Source: an uncultured Muribaculaceae bacterium (GTDB taxonomy: Bacteria > Bacteroidota > Bacteroidia > Bacteroidales > Muribaculaceae). Taken from it: DNA of 64,000 bases. Where the stretch lies: NCBI GenBank assembly GCA_910578665.1, contig CAJTQU010000008.1:1-64000 (forward strand), written 5' to 3'. A model generated the notes under the pieces. That model made no database searches. It was not told the DNA's origin and worked only from the letters and a program-made list of their open reading frames with translations. Below, piece after piece: positions 8,612 through 17,107 of the stretch. Position numbers and translations under genes: made by a program. Each line of letters starts with the position of its first letter. Position 1 is the first letter of the stretch.

Positions 8612-9595
8612 TTAATGATTGTCTGTCTGTCTATTTTTACCTGGCAACAATAATGATACTCGGTATGCAAAGGCAAAGGCAAGCCTGTAAATTATGCCGA
8701 CATGCCTGAATCGCATTATATGGCTGTTGACTTCAGGAAAAGTGTCTCTCCACAAACGGAGCCTTTTCAACGGATGGCGTAGTGCCTGAGACGATCTAAG
8801 GAATTTTACCTTGGCTATAAATTTCACATACTCCAGAAACGGAGCGTATTTCTCAGATATTCCAGCCTTGTCAAAATACCCCTGCAGACGCCTGGCCACA
8901 TCCAAATGCTGGTTGAGTATGCGTTCAGTCCCGGAATGTGTCAGCGAACCTGCGTCAGGATCAATCACATAATGATAATAAGACTCCCTTATAATTCTAA
9001 TTACCGGCTCGCAAGCCAATAAGACACTGACCTGCTCCATGTCCTCCCAACAGTCTATACCTGGAGTGAATACCATATGAGCTCTCAATAAATCAGTACG
9101 TATCAGCTTTGATAGAGTAAAACGGAGTGTGTCCAGACGCAAATCATTCAGACGGAAAGTCTCACTGGCATCATAACGCAACTTGCGCGGCCTGCCACAT
9201 CTTTCTTCGGTCATCTCTGCACATACAATATCAACATTACCGCAAGACGTCTCTTCCACCATGCGTGAAATCATGCAAGAATCAATATAATCGTCTGCGT
9301 CTACCGCGATAATATAGTCTCCCTTGGCTTCCATGACAGCATCACGGCGCGAAGCCCCACACCCGGTATTGCAGACATGTCTTACAAACGTCATCTCCAG
9401 ATCCGGATCAGTATTGTTATGGATTATTCTATCGACCTCGGATGCTGTATTGTCACAGCTCCCGTCATCTACCACAATAACTTGGAGCGGACGATAAGTC
9501 TGTCCTACCACAGAGTTAAGACAGCGTGATATAGTGGTGCCGGCATTATATGCCGGCACCATCACAGAGACAAGTGGAGAATATTGTCCCGGCAT
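8612..9595 (-). CDS. Family 2 glycosyltransferase
   Basis: A 327-residue GT-A fold glycosyltransferase. The N-terminal domain shows SVMVPAYNAGTTISRCLNSVVGQTY and VIVVDDGSCDNT (nucleotide-sugar binding), and the metal-binding DxD region IIAVDADDYIDS. The C-terminal third is helical and Arg-rich, possibly membrane-associated. Donor and acceptor cannot be predicted. It lies 10 bp downstream of the beta-barrel protein gene on the same strand, so the two are probably co-transcribed. No other polysaccharide genes lie nearby, so it is not part of a visible capsule cluster. Confidence 0.88.
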   Translation of the reverse strand: MPGQYSPLVSVMVPAYNAGTTISRCLNSVVGQTYRPLQVIVVDDGSCDNTASEVDRIIHNNTDPDLEMTFVRHVCNTGCGASRRDAVMEAKGDYIIAVDADDYIDSCMISRMVEETSCGNVDIVCAEMTEERCGRPRKLRYDASETFRLNDLRLDTLRFTLSKLIRTDLLRAHMVFTPGIDCWEDMEQVSVLLACEPVIRIIRESYYHYVIDPDAGSLTHSGTERILNQHLDVARRLQGYFDKAGISEKYAPFLEYVKFIAKVKFLRSSQALRHPLKRLRLWRDTFPEVNSHIMRFRHVGIIYRLAFAFAYRVSLLLPGKNRQTDNH

Positions 9596-9605
9596 TTGTA
9601 TATTG

Positions 9606-10097
9606 TCAAAAATTATAACCTATGCCCATGCCTATGAATCCGCCGCTATAATCTTTCATCAGCGAATACTTTCCCTGCACGGTAAGTTTTATCTGCTGGG
9701 TCATATTAATATCAAATCCGGCACCGACATCACCGCCAAGGCGAGCCGAGCTGCCGCCAGAATAGCTCCAATTATTAAATGTCAGACCTGCAAGAGGATA
9801 TACCTGAACTCCCCTCGCTATAGAAAATGGGAAATGCATATCCGCACTCATGATAAAAGCAGATTTCCCGTCATTGCGAAACACACAGCCCAGTTCAGGA
9901 GCGATACGCACATGGGGAGCAAAGGAGTATAGGAAAAAGAGATTGGTGTAGCCACCGTTGTTTTCCGTTGCGTAACCACCCAAAAGACCAAGCGTCATGG
10001 CGCCGCGTGCCTGCGCGGAAACTGACGGCACAGACGCGGATAAAAGTAATAAGGCTGCCATGCTTCCGGCCACGAGCCTGAAAATCTTCTTAATCAT
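9606..10097 (-). CDS. Small outer-membrane beta-barrel protein
   Basis: A 163-residue protein with a signal peptide (MIKKIFRLVAGSMAALLLLSASVPSVSAQA) and a mature part made of short Gly/aromatic beta-strands ending in GFIGMGIGYNF with a terminal Phe, typical of eight-stranded OmpX/OmpA-like barrels. No specific function can be assigned. It is the first gene of a likely two-gene unit with the glycosyltransferase. Confidence 0.75.
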   Translation of the reverse strand: MIKKIFRLVAGSMAALLLLSASVPSVSAQARGAMTLGLLGGYATENNGGYTNLFFLYSFAPHVRIAPELGCVFRNDGKSAFIMSADMHFPFSIARGVQVYPLAGLTFNNWSYSGGSSARLGGDVGAGFDINMTQQIKLTVQGKYSLMKDYSGGFIGMGIGYNF

Positions 10098-10172
10098 GCT
10101 TCTGAGTTGGATATTGAAATGATTGGGATTGTAAATTTCTTATAAAACGTAGTACGTATGAAAATGTTTTGT

Positions 10173-10180
10173 TAATTTTG
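10173..10180 (+). promoter_or_regulatory. -7 promoter element upstream of nadE
   Basis: TAATTTTG matches TAnnTTTG. It would give a leader of about 138 nt before the nadE ATG, containing a 40-codon open frame. Confidence 0.45.
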
Positions 10181-10192
10181 TAAAAAAGATTG

Positions 10193-10315
10193 ATGGCCAT
10201 GGTTGCCCGTCAATATAATCTCACTCATTATCCGGTTAATATACCAATGACCATAGACAAACTGGCCATAGGACAGGGCACCCCCACAATCAGAACTAAC
10301 TTGTCGATAAGCTAA
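10193..10315 (+). CDS. Possible 40-residue leader ORF upstream of nadE
   Basis: An ATG-initiated frame starting about nine bases after the predicted transcript start and ending six bases before the nadE ATG. It encodes MAMVARQYNLTHYPVNIPMT followed by a further 20 residues. It matches no family I recognise. The tight spacing to nadE would allow translational coupling, but the frame is short enough to occur by chance. Confidence 0.25.
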   Translation: MAMVARQYNLTHYPVNIPMTIDKLAIGQGTPTIRTNLSIS

Positions 10316-10321
10316 AAAAGG

Positions 10322-12256
10322 ATGAAAGACTACGGATATATCAGGGTGGCCTCGGCCGTCCCCTCGGTAAATGTCGCCGACACCGGCTATAACGCGTCTG
10401 CCATATTACGGGCATTAGAAGAAGCATGCGAGCAAGGTGCCGGCCTGCTTGTACTGCCCGAATTGTGCCTGACGGGATACACCTGTGCCGACCTGTTCAT
10501 GCAGGAGACACTGCTTGATGCCGCCGAAGAGGCCCTGCGCGACATAGCATCCTGTTGTGACTGCGACACCGCGCTCATACTGGGCATGCCAGTAAGGCAT
10601 GCCGGCGCGCTTTACAACTGTGCCGTGGCAATATCCAGAGGACGCATCTTGGGAGTAGTTCCTAAAACATTTCTGCCAAACTACGGAGAATTTTATGAAA
10701 AAAGATGGTTTGCTCCAGCATCCTCCGTTCCTCCGGGCACCTATACCGTTCTGGCAGGACAATCTGTACCGTTCGGCACAGATCTGTTATTCAAAATAGG
10801 CAATGCCACAGTCGGAATCGAAATATGTGAAGACCTGTGGACGCCTCTCCCACCCAGCACCATGGCCGCCATGGGGGGAGCACAAATAATCGCCAATCTG
10901 TCTGCGTCCAACGAATTGACCGGCAAACATGATTATCTGTCAGAATTAATCCGGAACCAGAGCGGACGCCTGCACTCGGCCTATATTTATGCATCGGCAG
11001 GATTCGGAGAGTCAACCACCGACGTTGTGTACGGCGGCAAAACCATCATAGCAGAAAACGGCACCATACTCCGCCAGTCGGCACGCTTCATGACAGAACC
11101 ACAGATAGAGGTTGCCGATATCGACTTGCAATTGCTTGAGCATGACAGACGCCGTAACGGCTCGTTTACAGATTCAGCCCGGCTGGCACACCACTCCCCT
11201 TTCCGCATAATAGAATGCGGTATCGCCGATAACATACCGGGGCAGAAACTCATGCGTCCGGTAGATCCAGATCCGTTTGTGCCGGCATCGGCCGCCAACC
11301 GTAACGAACGCTGTGACGAAATAATAAATATACAGACCGCGGGACTTATGCGCCGCCTGCACGCCACCAATTGCAAAAGCCTGGTAGTCGGTGTGTCCGG
11401 CGGTCTTGACTCCACGCTTGCCCTGCTGATAGCTGTCAAAGCATTCAGACAGCTTAATATAGACACTCAAGGTGTGTTAGGCGTCACTATGCCGGGCTTT
11501 GGCACTACAGACCGCACATACAACAATGCCATTACCCTGATCAAGCAGCTTGGAGCCTCCCTTAAAGAGATTAACATTGCAAAAGCGGTAAGACAGCATT
11601 TTGAAGATATCGGACATGACGAAAACGTGCGTGACATAACGTATGAAAATTCCCAGGCACGAGAACGCACGCAGATACTGATGGACCTGGCAAACAAAAC
11701 GGGCGGCATGGTTCTCGGCACAGGTGACCTGTCGGAACTGGCGCTTGGATGGTGTACCTACAACGGCGACCAAATGTCCATGTACGGCGTTAACGCCTCC
11801 GTACCCAAGACGCTTGTAAAGCACCTCGTGCAATGGTTTGCCGACAATACGGAAGACCCGGCTCTGCATGACGCCCTCTGCGACGTTATAGACACACCCA
11901 TAAGCCCAGAACTAATACCGGCTTCCTCCCAGGGAGAAATCAGACAAAAGACGGAAGACCTGGTAGGGCCGTACAGACTGCATGATTTTTTCATATACAA
12001 CATGATCCGCCACGGCTTCCATCCACGCAAGATATATATGCTGGCATGCAACGCATTTGCCGGAGTATACGATAACGACACAATAAAACACTGGTTAAAA
12101 ACATTTTGTCGCCGTTTATTTAACCAGCAGTTTAAGCGTTCATGTATGCCTGACGGTCCCAAAGTGGGCAGCATAAGCCTTTCTCCGCGCGGAGACTGGC
12201 GTATGCCGTCTGACGCATCGTCAACCCTGTGGATCAAAGAATGTGAAGATTTATAA
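10322..12256 (+). CDS. nadE: Glutamine-dependent NAD+ synthase
   Basis: A 644-residue two-domain enzyme making NAD+ from nicotinic acid adenine dinucleotide, ATP and glutamine. The N-terminal nitrilase-type glutaminase domain (1-290) shows the Glu-Lys-Cys triad regions LPELCLTGYTCAD, PKTFLPNYGEFYEKRWF and VGIEICEDLWTP. The C-terminal synthetase domain carries the PP-loop VSGGLDSTLAL (about residue 360) and GTGDLSELALGWCTYNGD. The length matches the long glutamine-dependent form. The start at 10322 has an upstream AAAAAGG ribosome site and the family N-terminus (IRVASAVPSVNVAD). It is followed after 43 bp by tsaC with its own promoter. Confidence 0.96.
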   Translation: MKDYGYIRVASAVPSVNVADTGYNASAILRALEEACEQGAGLLVLPELCLTGYTCADLFMQETLLDAAEEALRDIASCCDCDTALILGMPVRHAGALYNCAVAISRGRILGVVPKTFLPNYGEFYEKRWFAPASSVPPGTYTVLAGQSVPFGTDLLFKIGNATVGIEICEDLWTPLPPSTMAAMGGAQIIANLSASNELTGKHDYLSELIRNQSGRLHSAYIYASAGFGESTTDVVYGGKTIIAENGTILRQSARFMTEPQIEVADIDLQLLEHDRRRNGSFTDSARLAHHSPFRIIECGIADNIPGQKLMRPVDPDPFVPASAANRNERCDEIINIQTAGLMRRLHATNCKSLVVGVSGGLDSTLALLIAVKAFRQLNIDTQGVLGVTMPGFGTTDRTYNNAITLIKQLGASLKEINIAKAVRQHFEDIGHDENVRDITYENSQARERTQILMDLANKTGGMVLGTGDLSELALGWCTYNGDQMSMYGVNASVPKTLVKHLVQWFADNTEDPALHDALCDVIDTPISPELIPASSQGEIRQKTEDLVGPYRLHDFFIYNMIRHGFHPRKIYMLACNAFAGVYDNDTIKHWLKTFCRRLFNQQFKRSCMPDGPKVGSISLSPRGDWRMPSDASSTLWIKECEDL

Positions 12257-12264
12257 CTTGACTT

Positions 12265-12296
12265 TTTGGCCCGAATAATAAAGTTTATTAACTTTG
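12265..12296 (+). promoter_or_regulatory. Promoter of tsaC, TTTG-N20-TAACTTTG
   Basis: TTTG at 12265-12268 and TAACTTTG at 12289-12296, 20 bp apart, match both Bacteroidetes elements. The predicted +1 coincides with the A of the ATG at 12300, implying a leaderless transcript. Confidence 0.7.
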
Positions 12297-12299
12297 CAT

Positions 12300-12884
12300 A
12301 TGACCGATGAAAGAATAGACTATGCCGATGACCTGCGTAACGCTCTCGACGTGCTTCGCAGGGGCGGTGTCATCCTCTATCCTACAGATACTGTATGGGG
12401 GCTGGGTTGCGATGCGACAGACAGCAAGGCTGTGGCACGTATCTACGAACTGAAACAACGTGCCGAAAGCAAGTCGATGCTGGCCCTTGTGTGCGACGAA
12501 GCCCAGGCCGAACGCTACACCGACGATGCCCCGGAGATAGCTTTTACACTCATGAGAGAGGCAGACCGTCCGCTGACAATAATATTTGACAAAGGAAACG
12601 GACTGGCACCAAATATGCTTGCAGACGACGGTTCGGTCGGAATACGCATGACGCGAGAGAAATTCTCCAGAGAACTATGCCGCAGACTGCGGCATCCATT
12701 AGTGTCAACATCGGCAAATATCAGCGGTTCGCCCACTCCTGCCATATTCAGCGAAATAGATCCTGAAATCATACGCAAAGCAGACTATGTGGTGCATTAC
12801 CGGCGTGATGACACGGCAAGGCACAAACCATCTTCTATAATCAAAATATCCGGCAACGGGGTATTCAGAATAATACGGGAGTGA
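12300..12884 (+). CDS. tsaC: L-threonylcarbamoyladenylate synthase (Sua5/YciO/YrdC family)
   Basis: A 194-residue enzyme that makes threonylcarbamoyl-AMP from threonine, bicarbonate and ATP for the t6A37 modification of ANN-decoding tRNAs. The YrdC fold is shown by GGVILYPTDTVWGLGCDA near the N-terminus, KQRAESKSMLALV, PLTIIFDKG, and STSANISGSPTP near residue 140. The C-terminal Sua5 domain is absent, as in TsaC. The frame can be extended two codons to a TTG within the -7 element, but the ATG at 12300 is the sensible start. Its last four bases overlap the GTG start of the sugar transferase gene, indicating translational coupling. Confidence 0.94.
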   Translation: MTDERIDYADDLRNALDVLRRGGVILYPTDTVWGLGCDATDSKAVARIYELKQRAESKSMLALVCDEAQAERYTDDAPEIAFTLMREADRPLTIIFDKGNGLAPNMLADDGSVGIRMTREKFSRELCRRLRHPLVSTSANISGSPTPAIFSEIDPEIIRKADYVVHYRRDDTARHKPSSIIKISGNGVFRIIRE

Positions 12885-14299
12885 ACGATACAACTGCGCA
12901 AAGAGCCAAATACATAGCTGTTGACATAATAACTGCCAACATAGCCATGCTGTCTTTCGACATGGTTCGCTTCTACACACTGAAGAGCGAATCGGTGGGC
13001 TTCAACACTTTGCAATCGTTTCTCACATCCACTCCCCTCGTCATAGAACAAATCCTGCTCCCCCTTATGATGCTATGCGTCTACGCGGTGTCGGGATATT
13101 ACAATCTTCCGTTCCAAAAATCACGACTACAGGAATTTTTCGCTACAGCGCTGAACTCGGGAGTTAACACAATCCTGATATTTTTCGCCTTGCTCACCAA
13201 CCAGCAGACATCGGTGCGTTCCACCAATTACATGATGTTGCTATGCCTGTTCAGCATACTGCTCGGCGTGACATATCTGGGCCGATGGTGTATCACAAGC
13301 TCGACAGCGCGCAGGTTCCGCAACGGCAAAAAAGATTACAACGTGCTAGTCTCCGGACACAGGCAGTGGGCCGAAAGAATGGCGTCAAATATAATTGCCA
13401 ATAAGAAACGAACCGGACTCAACCTGCTAGGCTTTATAACTTTAGACAACGATACCGACACCGAGATTATGGGGCTGCCCCATTATGAGACAGCACAGTT
13501 GGCAGAGGTATGCCGCCAAAAGCAGGTAAAAGAGATACTGATAGCCTCAGGAGGAATGGACGAAGATGCCATATTACGTCTGATCTACGAATTATTCCCA
13601 CTCGGACTACCCATTAAAATTTCGCCTGACGCCCTCTCCGCACTGAACAGCAATATACGCTTACAGAGCATATATGAAGAACCATATATAGACGCCTCTA
13701 CTGCAAACGTCAGTGAATTCACCAAAAATTTCAAACGCATCTTTGATATCGTTGTTTCGGCATTAGCGCTATCCATATTAGCGATACCGATGGCCGTGAT
13801 AGCCGTGATGATACGCCGCAGCTCTCAAGGCAGTGTGATCTTCCGACAAGAACGAATAGGATACCGCCAGCAACCGTTCATGATATATAAATTCCGGTCT
13901 ATGCGGCCCGATGCCGAGGCACACGGACCCCGGCTTTCCAGCGAGACCGATCCTCGTATTACTCCGTTAGGGCGTGTGTTGCGCAAATACCGTCTTGACG
14001 AACTTCCGCAGTTCTGGAACGTGCTGAAAGGAGATATGTCTCTGGTAGGGCCCCGTCCCGAACGCCGCTACTTTATCAATAAAATTATGGCAGAGGCTCC
14101 TTGCTACAGTCTGGTACACCAGGTGAGACCCGGTATAACATCATGGGGAATGGTGAAGTACGGCTATGCCTCAGAAGTGGCACAAATGGTGAAACGCCTT
14201 AAATACGACCTGGTCTATCTGGCCAATATGTCATTTATTGTAGACCTGAAGATTCTTATATACACCGTCAAAACGGTGGTCAAGGGCAGAGGCAAGTAA
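12881..14299 (+). CDS. Polyprenyl-phosphate hexose-1-phosphate transferase (WbaP/WcaJ type)
   Basis: A 472-residue membrane enzyme that starts lipid-linked glycan synthesis by moving a sugar-1-phosphate to undecaprenyl phosphate. The N-terminal part has several hydrophobic segments (to about residue 145), followed by a nucleotide-binding CoA-like region with LNLLGFITLDND. The catalytic bacterial sugar-transferase domain begins at KRIFDIVVSALALSILAIPM with its re-entrant hydrophobic segment, then FRQERIGYRQQPFMIYKFRSM, LRKYRLDELPQFWNVLKGDMSLVGPRPE and the Pro-rich RPGITSW. The start codon is GTG, overlapping the tsaC stop. No glycan cluster is adjacent; it may serve a general O-glycan or capsule pathway. 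Confidence 0.9.
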   Translation: MNDTTAQRAKYIAVDIITANIAMLSFDMVRFYTLKSESVGFNTLQSFLTSTPLVIEQILLPLMMLCVYAVSGYYNLPFQKSRLQEFFATALNSGVNTILIFFALLTNQQTSVRSTNYMMLLCLFSILLGVTYLGRWCITSSTARRFRNGKKDYNVLVSGHRQWAERMASNIIANKKRTGLNLLGFITLDNDTDTEIMGLPHYETAQLAEVCRQKQVKEILIASGGMDEDAILRLIYELFPLGLPIKISPDALSALNSNIRLQSIYEEPYIDASTANVSEFTKNFKRIFDIVVSALALSILAIPMAVIAVMIRRSSQGSVIFRQERIGYRQQPFMIYKFRSMRPDAEAHGPRLSSETDPRITPLGRVLRKYRLDELPQFWNVLKGDMSLVGPRPERRYFINKIMAEAPCYSLVHQVRPGITSWGMVKYGYASEVAQMVKRLKYDLVYLANMSFIVDLKILIYTVKTVVKGRGK

Positions 14300-14336
14300 C
14301 CTAAACATCACACAAACAGTAAGAACATAGCTAAAA

Positions 14337-16136
14337 ATGGCATATAAAGAACATAACGGGCCTCTGAGCAACTGGTGGTTATCGCTGGTAATGTGGCGCG
14401 AAAGACATATAAAGGAAAAGAACTTCCTTATAATACTGGCACTAATCGTAGGCCTGGTATGCGGATTCGCCGCGCTTATACTGAAATGGCTCATACATGT
14501 CATCTCCGACCTGCTCACCTCCCACCTCAGCACCACGTCTGCCAACTGGACCTATCTGGCGCTCCCAGTCATAGGCATAATTATTGTGACATTGTTTGTG
14601 CGCTACATAGTAAAAGATAATATCTCTCACGGCGTGACACGGGTACTGTATGCCATATCTCAACGCAAATCACGCCTGAAAGCGCACAACATGTATACAT
14701 CCATCGTGGCCTCGTCTATAACTATAGGATTTGGCGGTTCTGTCGGCGCGGAAGGCCCGATAGTCTATACAGGGGCTGCCATAGGCTCCAACATAGGGCA
14801 GGCGTTCAGACTTTCGCCGCGTATACTGATGCTGTTGGTGGGCTGCGGCGCGGCAGCAGGAATAGCCGGTATCTTCCGTGCCCCGATAGCCGGTATGCTG
14901 TTCACCCTCGAAGTGCTCATGATAGACCTGACCGGTGCCACGGTCATGCCTCTGCTAATATCGTCAATCACGGCTGCCACAGTGGCTTATGTGGCTGAAG
15001 GCTATTCGGCTGAATTCTTTTTCACGCAAAGCGAGGAATTCTTCACAGCCAAAATACCGTATGTAATACTTCTGGGCATATTCTGCGGTTTCGTATCACT
15101 CTATTTCACCCGTGTCATAGGGCTTATGGAAGGCCTGTTCAGAAGCATGAAGAGCCGCACTGTCAAAATATGTGCCGGCGGCGCTATACTGGCCACACTC
15201 ATCTTTCTCTTCCCTCCGCTGTATGGCGAAGGCTATACGTCAATCAACCATCTGCTTGATGGCGACACATCGTCAATAGTAGACGGCTCGTTCTTCTATG
15301 TAGACCGTGATAATGTGTGGTTTATAGCCATATATATAGGCATGATCGTGCTTACAAAGGTCTTCGCCACCTCTGCCACCAATGGCGCTGGAGGTGTGGG
15401 AGGCACCTTTGCCCCCTCACTCTATGTCGGTGCCATGGCCGGATTCGTATTCGCCTATGTATTTAACAATCTGGACTTCGGCATCGAAATATCCAATAAA
15501 AATTTCGCCCTTATGGGGATGGCCGGCGTTATGAGCGGCGTAATGCACGCGCCTCTCATGGCCATATTTCTCACTGCCGAAATGACTGGCGGCTATAACT
15601 TGTTTCTACCACTGCTGATAGTCTCTACCCTGTCATACGGCACCATACGCATCTTCGAGCCATACAGCATATACACCATGCGACTGGCCAAACGCGGTGA
15701 GCTGCTCACCCATCAAAAAGATAAAGCAGTGCTCACACTGCTCAAAGTAGACAATGTGATAGAGACTGACTGCAAGCAGGTCAATCCGGACATGAGTCTC
15801 AAAGAAATGGTGGATGTGATAGCGACCTCGCACCGTAATATCTTTCCTGCGGTAGACCTCGAGGGCAACCTAAAAGGAGTGGTATTGCTCGACGATATAC
15901 GCAACATAATGTTCCGTTCCGACCTATACCGCACAATGCATGTACACAAATTCATGTCAATGCCTCCGGCGCGGATAGACATACACGACTCCATGGACGA
16001 GGTGATGAAAAAATTCGACCAGACAAATGCCTGGAACCTGCCTGTGGTAGACGGTGACAAATATGTGGGATTTGTCTCCAAATCCAAGATATTCAATTCT
16101 TACCGCCGCGTACTGCGGCATTACATAGATGACTGA
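14337..16136 (+). CDS. ClC-family chloride channel/antiporter with CBS domains
   Basis: A 599-residue integral membrane protein. Ten or more hydrophobic helices cover residues 25-440. Recognisable ClC filter motifs are GSVGAEGPIV, with the gating glutamate (GxEGP), and GGVGGTFAPSLYVGA (GxFxP). The first motif, normally GSGIP, is the divergent ISHGV. Two CBS domains follow at about 465-595 (MVDVIATSHRNIFPAVDLEGN and MDEVMKKFDQTNAWNLPVVDGD) and are likely to sense nucleotides. Whether it is a channel or a Cl-/H+ exchanger cannot be decided. The stop codon overlaps the fmt start by one base. Confidence 0.93.
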   Translation: MAYKEHNGPLSNWWLSLVMWRERHIKEKNFLIILALIVGLVCGFAALILKWLIHVISDLLTSHLSTTSANWTYLALPVIGIIIVTLFVRYIVKDNISHGVTRVLYAISQRKSRLKAHNMYTSIVASSITIGFGGSVGAEGPIVYTGAAIGSNIGQAFRLSPRILMLLVGCGAAAGIAGIFRAPIAGMLFTLEVLMIDLTGATVMPLLISSITAATVAYVAEGYSAEFFFTQSEEFFTAKIPYVILLGIFCGFVSLYFTRVIGLMEGLFRSMKSRTVKICAGGAILATLIFLFPPLYGEGYTSINHLLDGDTSSIVDGSFFYVDRDNVWFIAIYIGMIVLTKVFATSATNGAGGVGGTFAPSLYVGAMAGFVFAYVFNNLDFGIEISNKNFALMGMAGVMSGVMHAPLMAIFLTAEMTGGYNLFLPLLIVSTLSYGTIRIFEPYSIYTMRLAKRGELLTHQKDKAVLTLLKVDNVIETDCKQVNPDMSLKEMVDVIATSHRNIFPAVDLEGNLKGVVLLDDIRNIMFRSDLYRTMHVHKFMSMPPARIDIHDSMDEVMKKFDQTNAWNLPVVDGDKYVGFVSKSKIFNSYRRVLRHYIDD

Positions 16137-17107
16137 TGAAGAAAGAGGATCTTAAAATAGTTTTTCTAGGCACACCGGAATTCGCCGTAGAAAGCCTGGC
16201 GGCTCTTGTAGATAACGGATGCAATGTGGCAGCCGTTGTCACTATGCCGGACAAAATAGCCGGACGCGGCCATAAGCTGCTGCAAAGCGATGTAAAACGA
16301 TACGCGGTAGAGAAAGGCATACCGGTATTGCAGCCGGCCAATCTTAAAGACAAAGCGTTTCTGAACGAGCTAAGACTTATCAACGCCGATCTATTTGTAG
16401 TAATCGCGTTCAGAATGCTTCCGGAGGCCGTATGGCAGATGCCTCGTTTGGGCACATTCAACCTGCATGCCTCGTTACTGCCCCGATACAGGGGTGCGGC
16501 TCCAATAAACCGTGCCGTCATGAATGGAGAGCAAGTGACAGGCGTAACCACCTTTTTCCTAAAGCACGAAATCGACACTGGAGACATAATAGCGCAAAAA
16601 CAGATAGAAATAGGTCCTGACGAAGACGCCGGTTCAGTACATGACCGCCTTATGCGCCTCGGCTCAGAAATGGTATCCGAGACCATACAGTCAATCATTG
16701 ATTCCGACGGAAAAGTACAGACAGTGCCGCAGCCAGAAGGGGAATTCGTGCCAGCTCCCAAAATCTTCACCGAAGACTGCGAGATAGACTGGCATAAGAC
16801 ATGCGAACATGTGCGCAACCACGTACGCGGTCTCGCCCCGTATCCGGCCGCATTTACAACGATAGCCAACGAAACAGGAAATACCCTGAAACTGAAAATA
16901 TTCAAAGGCAGGCGTGCAGACGATATGCTGTCTGCCGGAGCCAGACCCGGCGAACTGCTACTGGAAAGAAAGCGCATGGCCGTAATGTGCGCCGATGCAC
17001 CTTATGAAATCACAGAACTACAGCTCCAGGGCAAGAAACGTATGAGTACCGAAGCATTCCTTCTGGGCTACCATCCTGCAAAGATAGCGACGCGAGATGA
17101 ACAGTAA
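16136..17107 (+). CDS. fmt: Methionyl-tRNA formyltransferase
   Basis: A 323-residue enzyme that formylates initiator Met-tRNA using 10-formyl-tetrahydrofolate. The formyltransferase domain shows IVFLGTPEFAVESLAALV at the N-terminus and the catalytic Asn-His-Asp set in FNLHASLLPRYRGAAPI and HEIDTGDI. The C-terminal OB-fold tRNA-binding domain follows from about residue 210 (IDWHKTCEHVRNHVRGLAPYPAA). Length is normal. It overlaps both neighbours, by one base with the ClC gene and 11 bases with menD, so it is embedded in the operon. Confidence 0.96.
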   Translation: MKKEDLKIVFLGTPEFAVESLAALVDNGCNVAAVVTMPDKIAGRGHKLLQSDVKRYAVEKGIPVLQPANLKDKAFLNELRLINADLFVVIAFRMLPEAVWQMPRLGTFNLHASLLPRYRGAAPINRAVMNGEQVTGVTTFFLKHEIDTGDIIAQKQIEIGPDEDAGSVHDRLMRLGSEMVSETIQSIIDSDGKVQTVPQPEGEFVPAPKIFTEDCEIDWHKTCEHVRNHVRGLAPYPAAFTTIANETGNTLKLKIFKGRRADDMLSAGARPGELLLERKRMAVMCADAPYEITELQLQGKKRMSTEAFLLGYHPAKIATRDEQ

